From Gnetum montanum (taxonomy: Eukaryota > Streptophyta > Gnetopsida > Gnetales > Gnetaceae), in NCBI GenBank assembly GCA_015680685.1, contig MNCI01034162.1, positions 1-56,652 of the forward strand: DNA of 56,652 bases, in the 5' to 3' direction. The notes beneath the pieces were generated by a model. The model had not been told where the DNA came from. It did no database searches and worked only from the letters and a program-made list of their open reading frames with translations. Shown in pieces: positions 1-12,231 of this stretch (position 1 is the first letter of the stretch; every line of letters starts with the position of its first letter). The translations under genes and the position numbers were made by a program.

Positions 1-2661
1 TGCAATAGGACCTCTTCAAAAGGAGCTAGAATGGAATCTGTTCAACAGATTCCCAAAGTAGAAACTAGCCAATCAAGGTAATATAAGGCTTCTAGGCTAA
101 GGTTTAACTTGGAGGTTGCTTTGACAAAGGCCTGCCTAGAAAAGATTAGGACCAAGGAGGTCCAAAGTTCTCTTCTTTAGGAATTGAACTTTGGATCCTT
201 CTTGGAGCTAGTGCTAGAGGAGGCTCATACACAACTACAAGGGTCTCTCATGTGGTCCACTTTCTTCAATAGTAGAGAATGATACATGGGGAGACATACT
301 TATTTTGGAAAAATTAACAAGGTGATGCATCAATGAAAATAAAAAACATCACCATCTCCTACTCAATTGAGGCCATTCCAAAGGCTCTCAGGTTGCTAGA
401 TACTAGTTCTAAATTGGTTGAGATCTTGATGCAAGTGGATCTAGAAGCTAAGAAAAAATGGATCCAATGATGCTATGGAGCGTACTACAAGAAGTATGAT
501 GCCCTAACAAAGGTAGAGCATGGATACTTTAATATCATGACCTACCACTTAAATCCAATGGTGAGGCCCATTAGGGTTACAACCTTCTTTGCCTAGTATG
601 CTTCACTCTAAGTGGAAAATTACTTGTTAACTTTCCCTAACTTATTTTTTTGGAAATTGAAAAGTTCTTCAAAGAAAATGAGAAGGGAAAAAAGACAATC
701 CCCTTTCCATGCCTAATTCAAAAATTGTGCAAAAGAGGAAGAATAGCTTCCTATTCCAATAATATCATTCACTACACTCTTGTTGCATCCTAGTAAGAAA
801 TGATGAAACATAAGGTAGTAGCTAAGCTATAGGAGGAAGAGGAGTCACCAACACCACTTGAAACAACACCAAAAATGCTTGTAGCTATAGAATGCATTAG
901 AAAGCTTTGAGAGAAGAAATTGTAGCAACAACAAGGCTCCACAAGTAGTGGAGAACCATTTATCTATTATCCAATCATGAGCTACTTAAACAAGGTTGCA
1001 AGAACCATTGGTTAGTTGGATAGTAAGATTTCCTCGCTATTCTCAGCTTAAAGGAACCATGCATCCATAAGGTCAAATCTAGGTGCCCAATATGTCATAG
1101 TGTCCATCCTTGAACAAACGCTTACTGAAATTTTAGAAAATGATGTATCCTTCTTTGTCATGTTGAAGGAAGGTAAGGGGACAACCATCCTAGTCATGCA
1201 ACACAAAGGCCAAGGGATGGCATTAGTACTTGACACTACCACAATGGTGAACATTCATGCATCTGCAAGAGCATGAAACTATCAAATGAATGCTTTCCAA
1301 CATGAGAAGGTGTTGGAAGGATTGGTTGGAGCTAGGTAACCACTTTTAGAGATCTTTAATCTTCTAGATGATATCACTACAAACTAGTCGTAGTTGCTTG
1401 AGACAAGGGGCAAACTACTTATTGCCAATGCATAACTTGAGGAGGTCACTATAGGCAATCTATGGTTAACCATTAAAGTTTCTGAGTTATGGGCACATCT
1501 CTTTGATCCTACCATTTCTAGTCTTGAGCTTACCAAGGATAAATCTTTTCAATAGCTTCAACTAAAACTGCAATAGGATGAAAATGCAAAGGAGACAATA
1601 ATATTCAATGTGTCCTTGTTAAAAGCCATGGCTTTCAACATTGATAGGGACCTATTGTAGATCCAAAAGGAAAACTTGATCCTTACAAAGAATAATCATC
1701 ACCTATGTAATGTTGAGCAACAAAAGCACCAATTGATTGAATTAATATGCCAGTAGTAGGAGTAGCTTACCAAGGTGAACCTAGACCTAAGAAGGTTAGC
1801 AATAGAAAATCGTAATCTCTCAATGGAGGAAGTCCATGATCTTTTCCAGAACACCGTAATTAAGGTAACCACTTGAAATAATAAAACCTTGAAGTTTGAA
1901 CATGTGAAGAATCCATATAAAGTCTAGGTTAGACTCCTTAAGGAGGTCAATGAAAAGGAGATTTAGTTAGCAAAGACAAAGATGAATGAAGTCCTTCAAC
2001 AACTCTAGCAAAGAGATGGCATATGGTAGCCCATATTTTATGAACTGAATGCATTCAAAAAGGTTGAAATCTACCTAAAGGAGTTGCAAATTGAAGACAT
2101 GATGGAGTACATTGAGCTCACCAACCTCCATTATGCAAACTTAGTGATGCTAACAACAAGGAGGCCAAGGTTAGAATTGGAGAAGCAAGTGGCTAGTTCC
2201 TACCTCCTCTATGAGGTGGAATTTAAGCTTCATAAGGAAACAAAATAAAAGCTAGAGATAGCCATTGTGGAGCTTGAAGTTATTAGAAGAAGATTCACTT
2301 ATCAATGATTTGCTACTAATAACCTGGCCAAAATGATGAATGACTACAAAGAATTACAAAACCTTGTTAAGAAATTCACTACCGAACTTAAAACTTTTGT
2401 AACCTAGTTTGTCAATACAAAGGAATTATTTTCTTTAATGCCCTACCTATGGAACATTCCTACACTGACTCACATTAGCAAAGTCACATGGATTATATAT
2501 GACCCATGGAGCAAAGAGAAAAAGATGAAAGCACTTCTGTATGCTTTTAAGCTTCCAACATAAGTAGCAGTAGCAAGAGGCCAGCCTCAACCTCTAGCAA
2601 TACCAAGATGAGAAAAGGAATAATTAGAGCTCCAAAAACCTTAACCTCCAGGCACTGTTTT
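1..2661 (+). pseudogene. Extra ORF (aORF) of Ty3/gypsy element A, copy 1, decayed
   Basis: This is the first of four copies in the window of a long extra reading frame that sits after integrase in this retrotransposon family. The left edge of the window cuts it just after its start. Read with stops ignored, it aligns with the copy at 17327-20145. Near 265-290 it has a tryptophan and Tyr-Met-Gly block, at about 700-745 a PFPCLIQKLCKR block, and from about 1290 onward long Leu/Glu/Lys/Gln-rich stretches that look coiled-coil. The PFP-x-LI block recalls the plant domain called 'putative plant transposon protein' (Transposase_32), an inference from memory. Many in-frame TAG, TGA and TAA codons replace Gln or Trp, so it is dead. 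The protein's role is unknown. The frame ends about 230 bp before the polypurine tract. Confidence 0.7.
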
Positions 2662-2890
2662 AGACTTCATCATGTCTTTGAAAATTTTACAAGTGCATGC
2701 TAAAGATTTTGTAAAGTGTCTAATTTTGTTGTAATGGATACTCATTTTTTGTAAACAATATACAATCTGGCACTCAAAGTTAGTTGAAAGTGAGTTAGTT
2801 AGTATTTCTGTTAATAAAGTTGATACCTTCCAATTTTGTAAGAAGCCTGGTCCCACTTTTTTTCACTCGAGGACAAGTTTTAAGTTAGTT

Positions 2891-2899
2891 GTGAGGGTA
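2891..2899 (+). other. Polypurine tract of element A
   Basis: GTGAGGGTA directly abuts the LTR start, as GTGGGGGTA, GAAGGTA and CATGGGGTA do in the other elements of this window. It would prime plus-strand synthesis. Confidence 0.6.
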
Positions 2900-3785
2900 C
2901 GATGAAACATCAATAAGATAGGCTATGTTGATGCATGTCCATTGATGCAGCCCCATCAACACATGGTAGGATGTGTTAATGTAGATACATCAATGTTGAC
3001 ATAGTTACTACTTATATAAATGCATATACTCCTCACATTTATGGCACCTTTTGTTCTTAGTCTTAGCTAAACCCTCATATTTTTCTTCTTTTAGAGATGG
3101 AATATTTTCCTTCTATGTGCCCATAGTGTGGATTTATGAGATTATATGGTGTTTTTTTCAAGTGCCTATGTACCTAAACATATTGGTATAAATGGTAATA
3201 AAATTGAGGTTTCCTACATTCATTGAAACACTTAAATTAGTTTCCTATTTCATTTATGCCTTACTTTCCATGCACTTTACATTTATGCTCTTAAATAGTT
3301 AATAATAAGTAATCATAAATAGGTGAGTATGACCACTTCGAGTATAACATATTAATGCTTAGTAATCCCAATAGTGGATATTTGGTACACCTAGTAATAG
3401 CCCTTGGTAACCTAGTAGTGTTAATACTAATTAGGGATATGTATAGCAAGTTGGAACTAATACCCTACATTAGGATAGTTAATTAATGAACTAGTGGATT
3501 AGCTAGATAAGTAATTACTTAATCTTTACCTAATCATCTAGCTATTAGGAGAAAAATATATTAAAAGTAATTACAAAAATATACATCTTATGTCTTAACC
3601 ATACTTAATCATGCACACAAATAAAACACAAGTATGGATTAAGAATATACCGACCTTGTAATCACACGATTCACTACTTAGGAATATCGACCACTTAGGT
3701 AACTAAGGCTATGGAATTTGACCAAATTGTTAGTGAACGCTTGTGATTCATATGGTTGGGCATAGGGGACACCTATTGCTCATCA
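2900..3785 (+). repeat. 3' LTR of element A (Ty3/gypsy)
   Basis: The LTR starts CGATGAAACATC (the usual first T is C here) right after the polypurine tract and ends in GCTCATCA. The U3 part carries several GTTGATG, CATCAAC and CATTGATG boxes and then a TATA box at 3013-3020. Its last 60 bases (Gly-rich stretch with GATTCATATGGTTGGGCATAG) match the ends of the other LTRs here. It closes element A, whose 5' part is left of the window. Confidence 0.85.
3013..3020 (+). promoter_or_regulatory. LTR TATA box (TATATAAA)
   Basis: TATATAAA lies downstream of the U3 repeat boxes, in the same relative place as TATAAATA in the other LTRs of the window. Confidence 0.55.
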
Positions 3786-3789
3786 CCCT

Positions 3790-5110
3790 TCATATAATAA
3801 TTCATAAATCATAATCCACCATCCTCTTTTTAAGAAGTGCAAATGTCCCATGCAACACAATAAAATCCTTTCCTAGAACAATTGCTACTCCAAGAAAAAT
3901 TTCTCGCAAGTTGATCAATGTAATGATATGCATAAATACTAGGAGTCCAACATGAATAATAATACATATGAGTAGCTTGAATAATATGCTTACCAAAAAT
4001 AAGCTTATGAGTCATTGCAAGGTTTTTCTCCTTTCACTTCATAAGTTTTTATTCAATTTTCTTTACTAAAGATCCACCAAGATAAAGAGAATGCCTAATA
4101 ATTTAAAAAAATTTGACTGTTCTAAGAAATACCAAGATTTAGACAAAGCCCATTCTTGAACTTGCACTAATTAATTTGAAAGCCAGAAAGTTTGCAATAC
4201 TGATTAACAGGATAAAAAAGATGATTTGCAATAGCTTTGTTATTTTAACATAAAAAATGAGTCATTTGTAAAATGCATATTTAATAAAGTAGGAACATTA
4301 TTTTCAATGAAGATGCCTTGTATAAAATTATGCTCCTAGTCCTTCTATATAGCTTGATATCAAAAATTTGTGACAAGGATGAAGAGATAAGGAGAAAGAA
4401 GAAAACATAGTGTAATTGAGCATTCAAGATTGAAGCTCTTAGTAATGCCAACATTTGTAGCCACAAGTACATTAGTGTCTACAAAAAAAGTCTTTACCAT
4501 CCCAATAAATTTTTCATTAAAATCATATTTGTAAAGATAAACAATAATAAAATATCATTCAATTCTATCATTTTTTTTAGTATAATCAAGTCTCAAAAAA
4601 GTAATTTCTTAATTGGAATCCTCAATTCACTACATACCCTCCAAAGCTACCATAATATTATCTAGAATATATCTACCTTTGACAAGGCTAATTTGCATTG
4701 GAGTAATTAACTAAGGAATAATTAGTTTCAATCTTCTTGCAGGACATTTAGCTAAAATTTTATAAAAAGAATTCAGAAGAGTAATGGAGTGCTAACTATC
4801 AATGTCAAAAAGGCTACCATTCTTAAGAATAAATTTGATGACTCCTCTATTTAGTGTTTGACCAAGAGAACATTGTTCAATGGCTTCAACAAAATATAAT
4901 AAAGGTGCATTACAACAACATCCCATTGATTTTTAAGAAATTCAATGGGAATTCTATCAAAACCTAGAGCTTTATCATTGGCCAAGCTAAACACTACATC
5001 TTTAATTTTAGTAAGAGGGATATTCTGTTTAAGAAGATGATTGTAACTACCATGAGAAATATTAGGTAAATGATCACAATTAGAGAGAAAATCCACATGA
5101 TCAAAACCCT
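3790..5110 (-). pseudogene. LINE reverse transcriptase, decayed
   Basis: The minus strand from 5050 downward reads ITKIKDVVFSLANDKALGFD followed by a Trp-Asp-Val-Val block, the hallmark of plant L1-type RT (usually ...A+FSL..DKAPGPDGF...WD+V). Further on come a 'LVKGRYILDNI' block (usually FI+.R.ILDN), 'LLSPYLFIL' (usually PL.PYLF+L) and 'FTND' where the catalytic FADD would be, so the active site is mutated. It ends with the 'LREIFLG' block near 3900 (usually RNFLWG). Stops and frameshifts interrupt it throughout. It would have copied the LINE RNA at a nicked target. Confidence 0.82.
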
Positions 5111-5619
5111 TTGAGATAAATAGACATTGAAAATGTCTTTCAAGAATACCATTGATAATAAAACAAGAACTAATTTAATCATTAGCTTCCATAAAGTTAA
5201 TAAATAGAAAATTACATTTATCTTTTAAGAATTTAAAAATTTCTTTACACAGTTCTCCCCCTACTTTCAACCAATTGAGATAAATCTTGATGAGAGCACT
5301 CTTAGCATTATGTGTATTCCTTTTTTGTTTGACTGAGCAAACATAAGAAAGTTGTTGTTGAAGATTAATATTAAAGGGATCAATATGTAAAGCAATGTTA
5401 ATATGTTAATTTCATAATAGATTTTTTTCTTAGTCTCCCTTTGTCTCTTGCCATAGTACCTACCTAACTAATGGATAAAGTTACAAACATGATATATAGC
5501 ACATACCCACCAATTAATCAAACCTGATTTACCAAGGGGTCTTATTTCAGCATTCCAGAGAGACATCAAAATACCTTTTCTAGAAGAAGTAAGAAATAAA
5601 GATGCATTCATACGAAAAA

Positions 5620-6380
5620 GCTTATAACATTAAACTAGAAATTTAATACCAAATTCCAAACTAAGAAAAATTGGAAAATGGTTTGAAAGAGTTACATCTT
5701 TGTTAATTATAATATTTCCATCACAAAACCAAAGAAAATAATTGGAAAAATAAAATTGATTAAGTTTTTCAAAAATCCAACTATTACCTTTACAATTATT
5801 AGACCAAGGAAACCAATCATCTTGATCAACATTTGATCCAGTAGCATCAAATAAACAAAACTAGTTCTTAACATCACACCAAATAGAAAGGTCATGCCTT
5901 GCAAGCTAAGAAGAACTGCCACCAATTTTATCATAAGAATTTTTAATCAAATTAAAATCACCATAAAAAATCCAAGAATGTTAGGCAAAGCTTGGAGAAG
6001 AAACTATCATAAAAAAAATTTTATCTGCAAAAGTATTAGAAGCATAAATATTGTAAGTGTCAAAAGGACCTAAAACACCTTAAAGAATTACCCAAACTAT
6101 AAAATTATCTTTACTGTAAGAAATAATTTTTTAGACAAAAAATGATTGATAAAGAGAATTATACCACCCTGACCAATATTATGATTAGTAAATAATACTA
6201 TAGAATAATGAAGAATATTGTTACCGATGATGACTATATTTAAATTAGAAATCTTAATCTCTTAAAGAAGAATAAAATCAGGAACTAAATACTACATATG
6301 AAGAAAAGGACAAACAACATTTGTCCAAAGTCTATTAGTAAGACCCTATACATTCCATGAAAAGATTAACATAGGATAGA
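5620..6380 (-). pseudogene. LINE APE-type endonuclease, decayed
   Basis: The minus strand from 6375 reads a 'FSWNVRGL'-like start (FSWNV then a stop then GLTN), the N-terminal signature of LINE endonucleases, and later 'WIF.GDFN.I' at about 5960, the Gly-Asp-Phe-Asn catalytic block, in two frames. It is followed by a Leu/Phe-rich stretch with 'DWFPWSNN'. Such a domain nicks the target DNA for LINE insertion. Several frameshifts and stops show it is inactive. Confidence 0.72.
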
Positions 6381-6912
6381 AGGAAGGAGGCCCCCGCCAT
6401 GTGAGTAGAATTAACATTCTAAAAAGAAATTATCTTCATATCTTAACCAACAGTTACAAATGAGATTTTAAAATTTCATCAATGATATTTTCAACTTTTT
6501 TCAATACTATGTTGAGGCACTGTAACCATCCAACAAATCCTTTAGGATTTCCTAGATATAATAAAAATGCCCAATTTCTAGTAATTAAAATATTTTGAAG
6601 ATGTTGATCATTCTAAAGATTTTATATATATTCATAAATAGATATATTTCCACAACATTTTTTCTTTTTAAAAACCATTTGAAAACTATTTGAATCAACA
6701 ATAGGATTCTATAAAACCTTAGGAGCATATATTTATTTCTCCTTAGTCATTGAAGAATATTTTGAAACTAATTTCATTGGAACCTTCCTTCAAGATACAG
6801 TATGTTGAATAGTAGTAATAGAAAGGGGTGGGCTAATTTTTGAAATGTTAGTACAAGAAATCATCATAAGATTTGCAACATATGTAGAAAAAGCCTTAGC
6901 AAAATCTTTAAC
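6381..6912 (-). pseudogene. LINE ORF1 C-terminal remnant
   Basis: Upstream of the endonuclease on the minus strand is a broken frame with 'FAKAFSTYVANLM' and a Lys-rich tail (KKKKCC). Position alone suggests the end of LINE ORF1; no zinc knuckle is clear. The 5' end of the LINE is missing, since gag of element E1 begins at about 6914. Confidence 0.4.
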
Positions 6913-6913
6913 G

Positions 6914-8290
6914 TTAGAGGAAACCAACCTTGATGATGAAACTAATTGTGACATCTCTCAATACGAACATCCAAAAGGATGTTGCCCTATGGTGTTACAC
7001 TTATAAGAGTTTGGGATGTATGCCTTGAATCCTCAACTAGCATGTAGGAAAGCACTTAGATGATTGCTTTGTCCTCAAGGCAATCCGGGGTAGTTCCATC
7101 ATCAATAACAAGCTTACTACCCAAGTAGAACACCTCCACAACCTTATGAACAATACCAACAATCGTATCAACCACAATCATGGGGAATGCCACTGCCAAA
7201 GCAGCAGTACCCTTATAGGCAACCAGATCCATACAAGTACTATGCTTAGCAACCCATCTCTACAATAAGTTTTGCAAGTCATACCTCATTTCAGCATCAC
7301 TATTACCCTCGAGAGTACCACCGAACACATTTACCATCTACTTGAGGAAAAAACCCATATACATATCCATATCATCCTCTACATCCATCTGCACACACAC
7401 CTCCACCTTCAACCTAGTTACCTCCTACTCCATCCATGTAGGGTGAGATTCCTCCACAGTCACAACAACGAAATCCTACAAGGGCTATACATTCACAACT
7501 GGCTTTCCAACCAAATGGTCCAGATAATCAATCAAGAAAAAGACTTTCCTTTCAACCCAGTAATCCTCTTCAACCCTCACAATCTAGTTCAGCTAATCAT
7601 CCTACATCTCCAACACCCTCATCCTCTATATCAAACACCTTCAAGTGCCCTTCAAACCAAGTGCCACCTTGGATCTACACTATGATGCTAACTCATGCTA
7701 TTTTCGACTAGATCAAGGCTAGCAATCTTCCCATAAAAAGATCTAACCTAGGGAGTCCACTCATTTATCTATAGATCACTAGACATGAGTCATGCAAGGA
7801 TCTTCTTGACTCTAGTTCTATAGTTAATTTCATCTCCCATGACATGTACAAGGCTTGGAACCTACCACCTCTTAAGAAAAGCAACATTTTTCTAGAATTA
7901 GCAAATTAATCAATTACTGTTCCTTTAGGATTAGTAAAGGACATTGTGACCACAGTTTGTGGGTGGTCCTATCCTACTAATTTTTCAATGATCAAGATGG
8001 ACAACTATAAAAGTGACTTCCCCATCATTATGGGAAGAACTTGGTTAAGCATAGTCAATGCACATATGGGTATAAGGGACCTATCTTTAGAAATATCCAA
8101 GGAAAATGAATTGGACAAGATAGAGACAAAGTGTATTCCATGCATCACATACAACAACAATAGGTGCAATTTCATGCAAAATATTTGGTCCATCAAGAGT
8201 ACATACATTAAAGCATGTAATCAGTGTGCACAAGAAATTAATATTCAAAGGTGTTTGTACATAGCAACCATAAAATAGAAGGGCACCTAG
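6914..8290 (+). pseudogene. gag tail, Q/P-rich linker and protease of element E1
   Basis: The frame enters at the gag C-terminus with CDISQYEHPKGCCPM (6947 on), a conserved Cys/His motif, then a Gln/Pro/Tyr-rich linker (WGMPLPKQQYPYRQPDPY) and the aspartic protease. At about 7800-7840 the protease active site reads DSSSIVNFIS where the family has DSGSEVNLIS; the catalytic Asp is kept but Gly became Ser. The 'FPIIMGRTWLS' block at about 8020-8045 is the second protease motif of plant gypsy elements. Linker and protease are in one frame. In-frame stops are TAG and TAA at former Gln codons. The N-terminal gag is lost from view because the LINE sits here. The longest open piece, 7946-8278, is protease. 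Confidence 0.82.
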
Positions 8291-8589
8291 TGGCTGATAG
8301 CTGACTTAAATAGCAACACATTATGTATGGAACTAATTGAGAGCTTAACATGTGCTTATGTTGAAGGCATGGACAAAATTGAACAAGTCCATTCCAAACT
8401 CTCTAATGAAGATGATGATATCTATTGAGGAGAGTTGGAAATCCTTGATAACTTCAAGCAAGAGCCTCTAGAGTTAAAAACTTTACTAATTGGCATTGAA
8501 TATGCATTTTTGAATAATGATAAAATTTCATAATTAATGCCAAACTTGATCTTGAACAAAAATAAAATTTTTTAAAGGTAGTTAACAAA

Positions 8590-9200
8590 TGGCCAATAGC
8601 CTTTGCTTGGTCGTATCCTAAGGTAACTAGAATCGATTCAAGGATATGCTAATAGCACGTTTACACCGACCTGGCCATAAAACCTAGAAGGTAGCCATAG
8701 AGGCAACTAAACCATAAATTGAAGTAGATTATCAAAGAAGAAATTGAACAACTCCTTAAGGCAAGGTTCATCTTTCCCATCACAAATAGTGAGTGGGTTA
8801 GCCCACTCATAATTGTGCCAAAGAAGGATGGAAAATGGCAAGTCTGCATTGACTTCAAGCTATTGAATATGACAACATTTAAAGATCATTTTCCATTGCC
8901 ATTTGTGGATCAAGTATTAGATACCATATCTGAGCATTGTTATTATAGCTTCTTAGATGGTTATAGTGGCTATAACCAAATCCAAATTGTGCCAAAAGAT
9001 CAAGCCAAGACAACATTCACGAGTCTCTAAGGGACTTTTGTATATTGTAAGATGTCATTCAATCTATGCAATGCCCCTACAACATTTCAATTCTTGGTCC
9101 TTAGTATCTAACAACAATAGATTGGTAGTGGTGTAGAAGTCTTCATGGATGACTTTCCACTTACAGAGCTACATTTGAGCAAGCCTTGGACCCCCTTGAG
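8590..9200 (+). pseudogene. Ty3/gypsy reverse transcriptase of element E1
   Basis: The domain begins after a ~300-base decayed stretch following protease. It shows SEWVSPLIIVPKKDGKWQVC then 'DFKLLN', 'YYSFLDGYSGYNQI' and the catalytic block 'VEVFMDDF' at about 9134-9157. FLDGYSGYNQI and EVFMDDF are typical of plant Tat/Athila-type gypsy RT. The two catalytic Asp of MDD are present. An open piece of 71 codons covers 8815-9030, closed by TAA. RT would copy the element RNA in the virus-like particle. It lies between protease and RNase H as usual. Confidence 0.9.
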
Positions 9201-9469
9201 TAAGTATTGAAGAGATGTGTTGAAATAAACTTAGGGCTTAACTAGCAAAAGATCCATCTCATGATCTAAGAAGGCATTGTGCTACAACACCAAATTTCGC
9301 AAAAATGGATTTAGGTAGACCCAAAAAAGATAAGGGTCATCCAAGGAATAATATGCTAACCAGACACCAATAAAGATGTTCAATCATTCCTTGAACATAC
9401 TGGCTACTATTGGCAATTCATAGAGAATTTCTCTAAGATCAAAAAATCGTTGGTAAAGCTTACAAAGAA

Positions 9470-9960
9470 AGATGCACCTTTCATATGGACCAAGGAATGT
9501 GAATATGCATTCCAATAGTTAAAAGAGAAACTCGTAGAAACATAAATCCTATGAGTACCATACTAGTCTAAACCCTTCCATATCATGATGGATGCATCTA
9601 CCTATGCCTTGAGAGAAGTGCTCATGCAAATGGACAATAATAAACGTCAATATTGCAGCCACTACATGAGTCAAAGCATTGTGAAAGCATAGTTAAATTA
9701 CACCACCATGGAGAAAAAACTAATGGCAGTGGTGTATGCTCTGAAAAATTTTAGGCACTATGTTCTTGGCTACAAAGTATTTTTGCACATGCATCATAGT
9801 GCAATTAACTTCATCATGAACAAGCCAATGGTAAGCCCTCGTGTCATACGGTGGCTTGTGATCTAGCAAGAATTTGATCTCACAATGGTAGATTGAAAAG
9901 GAATCAAGAATGTGGTCACTGACCACCTCTCTTGCTTAAGATGGGATAATAAAGAGGAGG
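9470..9960 (+). pseudogene. RNase H of element E1
   Basis: After RT and a short connection, the frame reads FIWTKECEYAFQ (RT thumb/connection), then a 'KPFHIMMDAS.YA' block with the first catalytic Asp at about 9590, 'YTTMEKKLMAVVYAL' with the Glu, and 'GYKVFLHMHHSAI' where the family has VHTDH, so the second Asp became His. The end 'NVVTDHLSCLRWDNKEEE' is the RNase H/integrase junction. Several TAG stops at Gln codons break it. Confidence 0.83.
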
Positions 9961-10039
9961 AGAGCCTACTCTCTGGTTAGTTTCCAGATGAACTCTTCTT
10001 TACAAGAGCAATAAGTGAACAAATGCCTATAAAGACAAC

Positions 10040-11320
10040 ATTATACAATGGCATCCTCACCTATCTTCTCACTCAGGAGATGCCATAAGATTTGGATTTT
10101 AGAAATAAGTAACAATTTCTTCATTGAGTTAGATATTTCATGGAAATCAACAAACACCTCTATAAGATGTGTGTTGATGGCCTCTTTCGTTGGTGAGTCC
10201 TTGATGAAGATCAACTATGCGTTCTCCAGGATGCTCACAAAGGACCTTGCGAAGGCCACTATGTAGGGAGACATATGACCATAGAAATCATAATGGTAGG
10301 ATCCTATTGGCCTATAATCGTTAGGGATGCCCATCAGTTCATCAAATCTGTGAACATTGTCGATGAGACAGGGGGATGACCTCTCACATGGAATGCCCTC
10401 ACAAGTGGATTCAACCACTAAAATCTTTCAACATATGGGACATCGACTTCATGGATCCCATCACACCCATGTCCAACAAAAAGGCATATATTATAGTAGC
10501 AATTGACTATTGTACAAAATGAACTGAAGCAACAGCCATTACTAATTATACATTATCCATTACTACTCGATTCATACAAAAAAATATTGTAAATAGGTTT
10601 GGGGTGCCATGTTCACTAATTTCTGATAATGGAACTCATTTCACAGGTGCCACTTTTAGAAAATTAATGTAATTCTTGGGGGTTGAACACAAATTAACAA
10701 CACCTTATCACCCCCAAGCCAATGGTCAAGTAAGGGTAACCAACCAGGAGATCAAAAAAATATTAACATGTATCATTAGCAAATATAGAAAAGATTGGAG
10801 TGCAAAACCTAACGCTGTACTCTGAGCTTATTGTTCAACTTGGAAACTTCCTATTGACTATTCCCACTATGAGTTAGTCTACAAAAAACTTCCAATTCTC
10901 CCAATTCAATCTGAGCTCTAAACACTCTCAACAAGCTGTGATCTCAATCTTGACCTAAGTCTAGCACAAAGAAAAATATTAATCACCCTAAACATGCTAG
11001 ATGAAAATTGATTGGTGGCCCAATCCTTGAATGAGGTTCATAAGGCATTCAACAAGCAACATCATGACCTCAGAATTAGGAAAGTTAAACTTCAACTAGG
11101 AGATAAGGTCCTCTATTAGAACCTTTCCCTCTAGGGCCATGTTAATCTACAAACCTGATAGTCCAAATAAAAAGCAATTGGTCAACATCTAACAAATAAA
11201 ATCTTTTCTTGAACCTAGATAGACCAATGCAATTACCACCTTGATAGATGGACAACCATGTTCCATTTTTCGAATCTCCTCCTTCTAACTCAATCATGGG
11301 GGAGATGGTCATCCATGCTA
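10040..11320 (+). pseudogene. Integrase of element E1
   Basis: The frame carries a damaged N-terminal zinc finger region (GPCEGHYVGRHM... about 10240-10370), then the catalytic core. The three acidic residues are visible: Asp in 'WDIDFMDP' (10445-10447), Asp in 'SDNGTHF' (10625-10627) and Glu in 'NQEIKKIL' (10748-10750). A 'KLTTPYHPQANGQV' block precedes the Glu. The C-terminal part is frameshifted and ends in 'SIMGEM', the shared pol terminus of the family, near 11300. Integrase would insert the cDNA into the genome. Stops and shifts make it inactive, though the catalytic triad survives. Confidence 0.87.
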
Positions 11321-12044
11321 ACCATCAATATAGCTTCTTAGTTTTTCTACTTTTTGTTTTCCACATTTATTATTTTACAAATTTTTTATTTTTTAAACTT
11401 TTATAATTTTTCACCATCGTTAGTACCTTTGACCCTTTCTTCATTATTTTAAAATTTCTTATATATTTTACTTTGTTTTGTTTTGATTCAAGTTTGATAT
11501 TTTCTTATTTTTGTTAATAAAATTACTTTATTGTCACAGGACACGATGCTGCTATTTTTGTTTACTAATGATGGTTTGTGTTTAATGTTGTGATTATTGA
11601 TGTCTAGTTTTTATTTTTGAATTCTAATGTCTAATGACTTTTACATGGTTTATTTTTCATTGAACAGGCAGTGAGCCCACATCATACACCCATCCAATGA
11701 ACTCTATGGTTTTCCTTGTTCTGGGAATTTGAGGTGCCTTCCATTTAAAAACACTTTTAATCAATCAGTGATCTTGGTAGTTCCAGAATTAAGAAGGATT
11801 TAAAGGTTTGTAAAGGGTGTGACTTCAAGGGAACTCAATACTCTTTATACTCTTCTACTTGCTTACGTACTTCAATTTTTTTCACAGACTTCTTACTATT
11901 TCAAACCAACCATCAATAGGAGTCAAATAAAGTCTTTGCATGGTGTGGTTCCCATCCAAAAATTTCAAAAAAAAAACAACAATGGGAATTCAAATCACAC
12001 CCCTTAGACATGAATAAGTCCTTACATGGTGTGGTTTTCATTTT

Positions 12045-12231
12045 TAAAAAATAATGAGAATTCAAAACAACAATGGGACCGAAAAAACATGCACCTATGC
12101 TTGAAGGTCCCCTCTAACTANAAAAAATAATGAGAATTCAAAGCACATCCCTTGGACAAATAAATGAGCTACAAGAACTAGTTATGGGACCGAAAAAACA
12201 TGCACCTATGCTTGAAGGTCCCCTCTAACTA
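12045..12231 (+). repeat. Tandem duplication with an N, probable assembly join
   Basis: 48 bases at 12073-12120 recur exactly at 12184-12231, and the A-rich lead-in recurs too (period 111). A single N at 12121 follows the first copy directly. In DNA this decayed, exact identity next to an ambiguous base suggests overlapping contig ends were both kept. Confidence 0.75.

Larger units (their letters stand above)
3786..6912 (-). mobile_element. LINE (non-LTR retrotransposon) fragment inside gag of E1
   Basis: On the minus strand this stretch reads, in order, the C-terminal part of a LINE ORF1, an APE-type endonuclease and a reverse transcriptase. Its 3' part stops at the element A LTR, at the position where the 'GGLG'-like region after the RT would follow, with no poly-A tail visible. 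The likely reason is that element A inserted into the LINE and the rest lies left of the window. At the other end, gag of E1 resumes at about 6914, so the LINE itself sits in that gag. All frames are broken. Confidence 0.8.

Noticed and set aside
7272-7685. 137-codon open frame, His/Leu-rich
   Set aside because: A shifted reading of the gag Q/P-rich linker; the correct frame aligns with elements C, D and E.
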